DNA of 19,495 nucleotides from an uncultured Acetatifactor sp. GTDB taxonomy: Bacteria; Bacillota; Clostridia; Lachnospirales; Lachnospiraceae. The translations under genes and the position numbers were made by a program. Below the pieces are notes generated by a model. It did no database searches and was not told the origin of the DNA. It saw only the letters and a program-made list of their open reading frames with translations. The stretch covers positions 24,187 through 43,681 of the forward strand of contig CAJUJN010000035.1 of assembly GCA_910586775.1 (NCBI GenBank). Direction: 5' to 3'. How positions within the stretch are numbered: the stretch's first letter is position 1; every line of letters starts with the position of its first letter. Shown piece after piece: positions 14,150 through 19,495 of this stretch.

Positions 14150-14311
14150 ATGAAAATAGAATTCCTGAGGAATTGGGCTTCGGGTTTCGGACATATGCTG
14201 AATCTCCTTGGGGGAATTCCTGTTACCTTTATAACGAAAGACCGCCAATCATATTTTTACCCGGAACAGATTCGTAAATTCCGGCGGCGCTGGTATAGAT
14301 GCGGAAAATGA
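14150..14311 (+). CDS. Possible 53-residue small protein in the nifS leader
   Basis: The frame starts MKIEFLRNWASGFGHMLNLL and ends QIRKFRRRWYRCGK. Composition is protein-like: an amphipathic aromatic N-terminal half, a central KDRQSYFYPEQ, and a strongly basic tail. It starts about 19 bases after the predicted transcription start, but no purine-rich ribosome site is visible. I do not recognise the family. The early codons overlap a perfect 15-base dyad (14160-14174). The remainder of the leader, 14312-14483, shows no further gene or clear structure. Confidence 0.4.
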   Translation: MKIEFLRNWASGFGHMLNLLGGIPVTFITKDRQSYFYPEQIRKFRRRWYRCGK

Positions 14312-14498
14312 TTGGTCAGAGCGGAGGCAGATGCGCTGCCTGTCAGCTGTGTGTCATGCAGGGCAGAAATGGGGTTGCCGTTAAGCAGACAGGGGAATAT
14401 ATGCTGCAGGCTGAGGGCACGGTGTGGCGGGCAGAGGAGCTTTGATGCGGTCAGGATTCGGAGCGCTATATTGCCAGGATGCGAAAGGAGAGTGTACA

Positions 14499-15680
14499 AT
14501 GATATATTTGGATAATGCGGCTACTACGAAGACAGCGCCGGAAGTGGTGGAAGCCATGCTTCCGTATTTCGGGGAAGCATACGGCAATCCCAGCGCCATA
14601 TATTCCCTTGGCTCTGCCGGAAAAAAAGCTGTCAATGAAGCCAGGAGAGCCATTGCCTCGGTTATCAATGCCAGACAGGAGGAAATCTATTTTACGGCGG
14701 GGGGAACGGAGGCTGACAACTGGGCATTGAAGGCAGCTGCAGAGAGTTACAGGGAAAAGGGGCGGCATATTATTACCACAAAGCTGGAGCATCATGCTGT
14801 TCTGCATACCTGCAGGTACCTGGAGAAAAAAGGGTACGAGGTGACTTATCTGGATGTAGATGCGGACGGGCTGGTGGATGTGGATGTGCTGAAAGCTGCA
14901 ATCCGTCCTGACACGATTCTGATCAGTGTGATGTTTGCCAATAATGAAATCGGTACCATAGAGCCCGTCGGGGAGATTGGCGCCATTGCCAGGGAACGGG
15001 GGATATTGTTCCATACGGATGCGGTGCAGGCGTTTGGACAGGTGCCCGTTGACGTGGAGGAATTGAATGTGGATATGCTCAGTGCCAGCGCGCATAAGGT
15101 GAACGGGCCCAAAGGGGTGGGGATGCTGTATATCCGCACCGGGCTGAAGCTTCGTTCTTTCATCCACGGCGGAGCCCAGGAGAGAAACAGAAGGGCCGGT
15201 ACGGAAAATGTCCCCGGCATTGTGGGTTTCGGGGCTGCTGCGGCAAGGGCGATGAGGCTGATGGAGGACAAGGGAAAGAAGGAAAGGGAGCTGCGGGATT
15301 ATCTGATACAAAATATCGAAAAACAGGTACCTTATTGCCGGCTGAACGGACACAGAGAAAGGCGGCTTCCCGGGAATGTGAATTTCTCGTTTCGGTTTAT
15401 AGAGGGGGAATCGCTGCTTATCATGCTGGATATGAAGGGAATCTGCGCTTCCAGCGGCTCTGCCTGTACCTCGGGCTCTCTGGACCCGTCTCATGTGTTG
15501 CTGGCCATCGGGCTGAAGCATGAGGAGGCGCACGGTTCTCTGCGGATGACTTTGTCTGAGGAGAATACGAAGGAAGAACTGGACGAGGTGGTGGAGGCTT
15601 TGAAGGCGATTGTGAGCAGGCTCAGGGAGATGTCGCCCTTGTATGAGGACTTTGTGAAGTCGCAGAAGACAGGGAAGTAA
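14499..15680 (+). CDS. nifS: Cysteine desulfurase (NifS/IscS family)
   Basis: PLP-dependent enzyme that removes sulfur from cysteine as a persulfide and passes it to the scaffold for Fe-S clusters. ATG 14499 (393 residues, MIYLDNAATTK) has AAAGGAG at 14484-14490, 8 bases upstream; upstream in-frame codons lack any family fit. Seen are the N-terminal YLDNAATT, TAGGTEADNWAL (cofactor phosphate region), EHHAVLHT (H98-H99 near the cofactor), the PLP lysine in SASAHKVNGPKG (K200), and the catalytic cysteine in SSGSACTSG (C323). The short active loop resembles NifS/IscS group I. The scaffold gene nifU follows after 312 bases. Supplying Fe-S clusters generally is likelier than nitrogen fixation, as no nif structural genes are seen. 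Confidence 0.95.
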   Translation: MIYLDNAATTKTAPEVVEAMLPYFGEAYGNPSAIYSLGSAGKKAVNEARRAIASVINARQEEIYFTAGGTEADNWALKAAAESYREKGRHIITTKLEHHAVLHTCRYLEKKGYEVTYLDVDADGLVDVDVLKAAIRPDTILISVMFANNEIGTIEPVGEIGAIARERGILFHTDAVQAFGQVPVDVEELNVDMLSASAHKVNGPKGVGMLYIRTGLKLRSFIHGGAQERNRRAGTENVPGIVGFGAAAARAMRLMEDKGKKERELRDYLIQNIEKQVPYCRLNGHRERRLPGNVNFSFRFIEGESLLIMLDMKGICASSGSACTSGSLDPSHVLLAIGLKHEEAHGSLRMTLSEENTKEELDEVVEALKAIVSRLREMSPLYEDFVKSQKTGK

Positions 15681-15992
15681 ATCCGGCAATGCGTTTAAAT
15701 CTTATGTATTTGAAGATGAACATCCGAATGTACCGAAACATTTGCACGCATCAAATAAAATTGTTGCCAGAAGGATAAAGTGACAATTCCGGTTTGGAGA
15801 ATTGTCAGAACGCCTGCACCTGGCCGGAAGTGTGTTGCGCAGGCCAGGGTGCCGGGAGGCGGTTGCGGTATTTATACCCACAAACGCAAATAATTGCCGT
15901 CTGCTCAGTAAAAGAGTGAACGCATTGCGGCAATCCAGAGCTGAAAGCGGCAATTAAATGCGTTCACGAGTATAATGTAGAGGAGGATAAAC
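15681..15992 (+). other. 312-bp repeat-rich gap between nifS and nifU
   Basis: No gene is supported. Three inverted repeats stand out: TGACAATTC/GAATTGTCA (15781-15789/15799-15807, 9 bp perfect); CCTGGCC/GGCCAGG around 15819-15847; and GTGAACGCATT/AATGCGTTCAC (15916-15926/15957-15967, 11 bp perfect) enclosing two GCGGCAAT copies (15927, 15947). A TATAAT at 15971-15976 lacks a good -35 and lies too close to the nifU ribosome site. The stretch could carry a processing site, attenuator or old repeat element. Confidence 0.5.
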
Positions 15993-16430
15993 ATGTACAG
16001 CGAGAAAGTAATGGACCATTTTCAGAATCCCAGGAATATGGGAGAAATAGAGGATGCCAGCGGTGTAGGAACCGTGGGCAATGCCAAATGCGGCGATATT
16101 ATGAGGATGTATCTGGATATTGATGAAAACGGTATCATTCAGGAAGCGAAATTCAAGACTTTCGGCTGCGGGGCGGCTGTGGCTACCAGTTCCATGGCGA
16201 CGGAACTGGTGAAAGGCAAGACAATACAGGAGGCACTGGAAGTGACCAATAAGGCGGTTATGGATGCGTTGGACGGTCTGCCGCCTGTGAAGGTGCACTG
16301 TTCCCTGCTTGCCGAGGAGGCGATTCACGCGGCACTCTGGGACTATGCGGAGAAAGAAGGGATCGTAATCGAAGGACTGAAGAAACCGAAGGCAGATATT
16401 CATGAAGGGGAAGAGGAAGAGCAGTATTGA
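15993..16430 (+). CDS. nifU: Fe-S cluster assembly scaffold NifU/IscU
   Basis: Scaffold on which Fe-S clusters are built with sulfur from NifS. The 145-residue protein is a single IscU-like domain. The three ligand cysteines are present: C33 in GNAKCGD with D35, C59 in FGCGAAVATSSM, and C103 in VHCSLLAEEAI. The N-terminus MYSEKVMDHFQNPRNMG is typical. The C-terminus adds a short acidic tail (HEGEEEEQY) not needed for function. ATG 15993 has AGAGGAGG at 15978-15985, 7 bases upstream. Pairing with nifS is the common arrangement in clostridia; no [2Fe-2S] ferredoxin or C-terminal NifU domain is attached. Confidence 0.96.
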   Translation: MYSEKVMDHFQNPRNMGEIEDASGVGTVGNAKCGDIMRMYLDIDENGIIQEAKFKTFGCGAAVATSSMATELVKGKTIQEALEVTNKAVMDALDGLPPVKVHCSLLAEEAIHAALWDYAEKEGIVIEGLKKPKADIHEGEEEEQY

Positions 16431-16685
16431 AAGTGTGTTGAGGGCGTAAGGGGAGCGTTTTCAAAAGCATTTTCTGCGAAAGTGATTGGAACTTCCGGGT
16501 GTGATTCTTTTATTTGATTGAAGTAGAACAGATAGCTTCTCGAATTCTCAGTAAAAATCAGGATTCGGATCAATTATGTGGTGGGAAAGGCGGAGGAAGC
16601 AGCAACAATGGTTTCCGAAAAGTCCCATGAAAAGCGGTTTAGAGATTCCGGGAGACTATAACAGATGAAAATGAGGAAAGACAGA

Positions 16686-17402
16686 ATGAACAATGAATTG
16701 GGCGGCGAAGTGAAATACAGACTGCTGGTGGTGGAAGACGATACGGTAATAGCCGGGGAGATAAAGCTTCATCTGGAAAAGTGGGGATATGAGGTGCGCT
16801 GTGCGGAGGACTTCGGCAATGTGCTGGCAGAATTCGCGGCGTATGGGCCTCAGCTGGTTTTGATGGATATCGGACTCCCTTTTTATAACGGCTATTACTG
16901 GTGCGCCCAGATCCGGCAGGTTTCCCAGGTTCCGATCATTTTCGTTTCTTCTGCCGGTGACAACATGAATATCGTCATGGCAGTGAATATGGGAGGAGAC
17001 GACTTCGTAGTAAAACCATTCGAACCGGAAGTGCTCTCCGCCAAGGTTCAGGCCATGCTCCGGCGGACCTACGCTTTCCGCGAACAGACCAATGTGATGG
17101 AGTGCGGGGGACTGATTCTGGACCTGACGGATGCCTCTCTCCTGGTGGAGGGGAAGAAGCTGGACCTGACGAAGAACGAATTCCGTATCCTTCAGCTTCT
17201 GTTTGAAAATGCGGGAAAAACGGTATCCAGGGAAGCGATTATGAAGCGTCTGTGGGACAATGACTGCTTTGTGGACGACAATACTCTGACTGTCAACATG
17301 ACCAGGCTGCGGAAGAAACTGGAGGCTGCCGGGGCCGGGCAGATGATTCACACGAAAAAAGGGTTGGGATATATGATAGGAAGCCAGTGCAGTTTCCTGT
17401 AG
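16686..17402 (+). CDS. OmpR-family response regulator, BceR-like
   Basis: DNA-binding response regulator partner of the adjacent kinase. ATG 16686 (238 residues) has AGGAAAG at 16674-16680; ATG 16665 (245 residues) is possible with GGAG at 16651-16654. The receiver domain shows VVEDD (E17-D18-D19), the phospho-acceptor D61 in LVLMDIGLPFYNGYYWC, and K110 in GGDDFVVKPF. The NGYYWCxxIR run resembles the BceR/GraR branch that controls responses to cell-wall peptides. The C-terminal winged helix has LDLTKNEFRILQLLF and VDDNTLTVNMTRLRKKL, typical of OmpR/PhoB proteins. The preceding gap (16431-16664) shows no convincing promoter or terminator. Confidence 0.9.
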   Translation: MNNELGGEVKYRLLVVEDDTVIAGEIKLHLEKWGYEVRCAEDFGNVLAEFAAYGPQLVLMDIGLPFYNGYYWCAQIRQVSQVPIIFVSSAGDNMNIVMAVNMGGDDFVVKPFEPEVLSAKVQAMLRRTYAFREQTNVMECGGLILDLTDASLLVEGKKLDLTKNEFRILQLLFENAGKTVSREAIMKRLWDNDCFVDDNTLTVNMTRLRKKLEAAGAGQMIHTKKGLGYMIGSQCSFL

Positions 17403-17429
17403 TCGAATGCGGCGCAAAGTGCGCGCCTT

Positions 17430-17460
17430 TTATCAGAAGCGAAGAGATTGCTTCTGATAA
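17430..17460 (+). promoter_or_regulatory. Intercistronic hairpin between regulator and kinase
   Basis: TTATCAGAAGC (17430-17440) and GCTTCTGATAA (17450-17460) form a perfect 11-bp stem with a 9-base loop. No T run follows, so it is not a standard terminator. It ends 11 bases before the kinase ribosome site and could set relative expression through attenuation, mRNA processing or stability. Confidence 0.6.
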
Positions 17461-17482
17461 GACACATTATCGGAGAATGAAA

Positions 17483-18607
17483 ATGAGACTGTGGATACGC
17501 TATTTACAGGAAAAAAAGTTCATGCTGGCACTGTACTTTCTGACGACAGGATTGTTTGTGGCAGTGGGAAGCCTGTACCATATTGAGAATCTGGGAAAAC
17601 TTTGTTATGCGGCGGTGCTGACACTGGCGGTCTGGGCAGTGGCGGGCATTCTGGAGGGGATTAAGTATGTGCAGCGCAGCAGGCGGCTGGAAGCGATTTT
17701 CCGGTATTATGAGCAGTCGGGAGAGATGATTCTGGGGGATGAGGAGAAAAAGTTGGAGCCGCTGGCTGACTCTATTGAGTACGCGGAAAGCTACGAGGAG
17801 GCTCAGGCGCTGTTTCTGAAAGCCATGAATGAGCGGCAGGGAAAGGAGCGTCGGCGCTGGGAGCAGAAAACGGCGGAACGGGGAGACTATTATCTGATGT
17901 GGACGCACCAGATCAAGACACCTATCGCAGCCATGAAGCTGCTTTTGGAGCGGTCGGAGCTGCCTGACAGGGACAGCTTTCTTATGAAGGAAGAACTGTT
18001 CAAAATCGAGCAGTATGTGGAGATGGTGTTGGTTTTTCAGCGTCTGGAGAGCATTTCCGATGATATGGTGCTGCAGGAGTATAATCTGCAGTCTCTGGTC
18101 AGGCAGGCGGTGAAGAAGTATTCGGTTCTGTTTATCAATAAGGGACTGAAGCTGCAGTTGGGAGAACTGGATTTCGGAATTGTGACGGATGAGAAATGGT
18201 TTGTTTTCTGCCTGGAGCAGCTTTTGTCTAACAGTATCAAGTATACGTCCAGGGGGAGTATTTCTGTCTGGGCGGAAGCAGGGACAGCAGGGAGAGCTCT
18301 CCGGGCGGAACCGGGGACGGAGGAGATGCTTCAGGCAGGGCTGAAGAGCGGAAAGAGGGTATTGCTTCTGTTGGAAGATACCGGTATCGGAATCCGGGCG
18401 GAGGACTTGCCGCGCATCTTTGAGAGGGGATTTACGGGGTACAACGGGAGGCTGGATAAACGTTCTACGGGAATCGGGTTGTATCTGTGCCGCAGGGTTT
18501 ATGAGAAGCTTGGAATCACGGTGCAGGTGGAAAGCGAGGACGGACAGGGAACCAAAGTGACGCTGGGGATTCCGCGGGCGGAGGCGGGGGAGGTTTACAG
18601 GGAGTGA
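17483..18607 (+). CDS. Sensor histidine kinase, BceS-like
   Basis: Membrane histidine kinase pairing with the upstream regulator. ATG 17483 (374 residues) has GGAG at 17472-17475; longer frames run back into the regulator gene. The N-terminus has two hydrophobic helices (about 14-33 and 41-60) with only a short loop between, the intramembrane-sensing layout of BceS-type kinases. The phospho-acceptor is H142 in MWTHQIKTPIAAMK. The ATPase domain shows NSIKYTS (N box), LEDTGIGI, IFERGFTG, STGIGLYLCRRV and GQGTKVTLG. BceS-type kinases normally act with a BceAB ABC transporter that detects peptide antibiotics; no transporter gene follows here. The end lies 58 bases before the convergent toxin gene. 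Confidence 0.9.
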   Translation: MRLWIRYLQEKKFMLALYFLTTGLFVAVGSLYHIENLGKLCYAAVLTLAVWAVAGILEGIKYVQRSRRLEAIFRYYEQSGEMILGDEEKKLEPLADSIEYAESYEEAQALFLKAMNERQGKERRRWEQKTAERGDYYLMWTHQIKTPIAAMKLLLERSELPDRDSFLMKEELFKIEQYVEMVLVFQRLESISDDMVLQEYNLQSLVRQAVKKYSVLFINKGLKLQLGELDFGIVTDEKWFVFCLEQLLSNSIKYTSRGSISVWAEAGTAGRALRAEPGTEEMLQAGLKSGKRVLLLLEDTGIGIRAEDLPRIFERGFTGYNGRLDKRSTGIGLYLCRRVYEKLGITVQVESEDGQGTKVTLGIPRAEAGEVYRE

Positions 18608-18665
18608 GGGGTGAAATCATTGGAAACAAATTCAACCATGCCCAGGGAGCCAGGATTATATGGCT

Positions 18666-19184
18666 TTATACTGCAGCGGGGTCATGCAGTTCTTCCGTTA
18701 AGTCGGCATAGATTTTACGAATATCAGAGAAAACGAGATTACTGTACCCACGGAATACAAGTTTTAATATATCTTTAGCATTTTTGACAATATCTTTTTC
18801 GGTGACCGGGGGTATAGTAACTGGAGATTGGGTATTTTTATCTATGTAAACATTGGAAATATATTTAGCTGTGACCGGGAACATATTTTGAATTAGAAAG
18901 GCCCTTTTTTGGCCTAAGACTTCCCCGAAACGGATGGTATTACATTTTGGAGTCTTATATCCTTTTTCTATCTGCTTTGCGACTTTATTCTCCGCAATCT
19001 GTTCATACTTTTCTGTTCGAGAAGAAATTGGAATGCACCAGTAGATATTTGGTTCCGCATTATCCGGAAAGGCGTAAAAACAAGGCCGGTTATGGTGTCC
19101 TTCTTTATTTTTCATCAAGTGTCCGTCAGAGTTGTATCTGGTAAAAAAATCATCTGTAATAAAGCAAAAAGTTCCTTGTCTCAT
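18666..19184 (-). CDS. ToxN/CptN-like endoribonuclease, type III toxin
   Basis: Predicted RNase toxin of the ToxN/AbiQ/CptN superfamily (MazF/Kid-like fold), which cuts cellular RNA and its own antitoxin precursor. ATG 19182-19184 gives 172 residues, close to ToxN (171), with AAAGG 11 bases upstream. The ATG at 19224-19226 (186 residues) lies inside a terminator-like hairpin and is not preferred. Visible are FCFITDDFFTRYNSDG, HHNRPCFYAF, and IYWCIPISSRTEKY; the P-I-S-S element with a nearby Lys resembles the active region of ToxN (P-L-T-S-x-K). The gene is more AT-rich than its neighbours, suggesting transfer. Upstream RNA repeats make the call much stronger. Subfamily CptN is my best guess. 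Confidence 0.82.
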   Translation of the reverse strand: MRQGTFCFITDDFFTRYNSDGHLMKNKEGHHNRPCFYAFPDNAEPNIYWCIPISSRTEKYEQIAENKVAKQIEKGYKTPKCNTIRFGEVLGQKRAFLIQNMFPVTAKYISNVYIDKNTQSPVTIPPVTEKDIVKNAKDILKLVFRGYSNLVFSDIRKIYADLTEELHDPAAV

Positions 19185-19211
19185 TTGATAGGATGCCTTT
19201 CGTGTATAAAG

Positions 19212-19236
19212 TAAAGGTTCTGCCATGGACAGAACC
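19212..19236 (-). terminator. Partial terminator between antitoxin repeats and toxin
   Basis: On the - strand AGGTTCTG and CAGAACCT form a perfect 8-bp stem (19229-19236/19214-19221) with the 7-base loop TCCATGG, followed by TTACTTT. In known type III loci a leaky terminator sits here and keeps antitoxin RNA in excess over toxin mRNA. The T run is interrupted, in keeping with read-through. Confidence 0.7.
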
Positions 19237-19245
19237 TCTACGGAT

Positions 19246-19352
19246 CATTTGAGCCCGACTGCTTGTTTCGGCTCCGCTGTCGGTAAGCGGAGATACATTT
19301 GAGCCCGACTGCTTGTTTCAGCTCCGCTGTCGGTAAGCGGAGATACATTTGA
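19246..19352 (-). ncRNA. Type III antitoxin RNA: 2.1 copies of a 50-nt repeat
   Basis: Two full 50-bp units (19251-19300 and 19301-19350) differ at one base (19270 vs 19320); a 5-base and a 2-base partial extend the tract. Read on the - strand, each unit has stem CTCCGCT/AGCGGAG (19322-19328 with 19336-19342, and 19272-19278 with 19286-19292). Its loop contains CCGAC, which can pair with GTCGG about 12 bases past the stem (19305-19309 and 19255-19259). That is an H-type pseudoknot, the fold of ToxI/CptI antitoxins that bind and neutralise the toxin. The copy number of about two recalls CptI rather than the 5.5 copies of the Pectobacterium ToxI. Confidence 0.85.
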
Positions 19353-19374
19353 AAGTTTATTGGCTTTCACTGTT

Positions 19375-19403
19375 ATTGTACGCAAAAGCTAAAGTTATGT
19401 CAA
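19375..19403 (-). promoter_or_regulatory. Consensus promoter of the antitoxin-toxin operon
   Basis: On the - strand TTGACA (19398-19403), a 17-bp spacer and TACAAT (19375-19380). The predicted start near 19368 places the repeats at the 5' end of the RNA. A near-perfect inverted repeat (19381-19393 and 19419-19431, 12 of 13 matching) brackets the -35 and could be an operator. Confidence 0.85.
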
Positions 19404-19461
19404 GAAATTTTTCGCATTTTTAGCTCTTGCGCTTTGCCACTGTTACTGTTCACACGTCGGC

Positions 19462-19490
19462 TTGACTGAAAGAAACCGATGGTATAGACT
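19462..19490 (+). promoter_or_regulatory. Weak + strand promoter candidate at the right edge
   Basis: TTGACT (19462-19467), 17 bp, TAGACT (19485-19490). It would drive a gene beyond the window. The -10 is poor, so this may be chance. Confidence 0.2.
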
Positions 19491-19495
19491 GTTGT

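Noticed and set aside
14466..15689. 407-residue - strand frame opposite nifS
   Set aside because: Mirrors nifS almost exactly; nifS has all catalytic motifs.
15971..15976. TATAAT as a nifU promoter
   Set aside because: No usable -35 at 16-18 bp, and transcription from it would begin inside the ribosome site.
18608..18665. Truncated start of a BceA ATPase after the kinase
   Set aside because: None of the three frames gives residues resembling the BceA N-terminus or a Walker A motif.
19246..19352. CRISPR array
   Set aside because: The repeats are head-to-tail without spacers, only about two copies, and lie directly between a promoter and a toxin gene.

Overview
The window looks like a chromosomal segment of a spore-forming Clostridia, most likely a Lachnospiraceae of middling GC. 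It carries the distal part of a division and cell-wall (dcw) cluster joined directly to spoIIGA-sigE. It also has sigG, a ylmC/ymxH-type gene and nrdR, a SpoVB-like flippase, and nifS-nifU. Ribosome binding sites are strong and Gram-positive in style, and protein lengths and motifs match Firmicutes families.

Layout. Positions 71-7196 encode mraY, murD, a SEDS polymerase (ftsW/spoVE), murA, divIB/ftsQ and ftsZ on the + strand: lipid I synthesis, UDP-MurNAc precursor synthesis, septal glycan polymerisation, and the Z ring. There is no murG between the SEDS gene and divIB, and no ftsA before ftsZ. After a strong terminator come spoIIGA and sigE (7380-8961), the mother-cell protease and pro-sigma-E pair, behind what looks like a Spo0A-type promoter. 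Next are a structured leader with a 98-residue unknown protein, a VanZ-family membrane protein, and then sigG on the - strand with a sigma-G-type promoter. A YlmC/YmxH PRC-barrel gene and nrdR follow on the + strand.

Positions 12537-14048 (- strand) encode the SpoVB-like flippase. Divergent from it is a strong promoter, a long leader with a possible 53-residue ORF, then nifS and nifU for Fe-S cluster assembly, separated by a repeat-rich 312-bp gap. A BceR/BceS-like two-component pair follows (16686-18607), without the ABC transporter genes that usually accompany it.

The right end (18666-19403, - strand) is a locus of different character: a consensus promoter, 2.1 copies of a 50-bp repeat, a short terminator-like hairpin, and a ToxN/CptN-like endoribonuclease gene. 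Each repeat can fold into a hairpin whose loop pairs with a downstream segment (H-type pseudoknot). This is the architecture of a type III (RNA antitoxin) toxin-antitoxin or phage-defence module, and it is the most striking system here. Other points of interest are three 22-bp iterons before murA, a promoter with a 21-bp spacer plus an 0A box before spoIIGA, and a possible ribosome-site-sequestering leader RNA at about 8999-9134.
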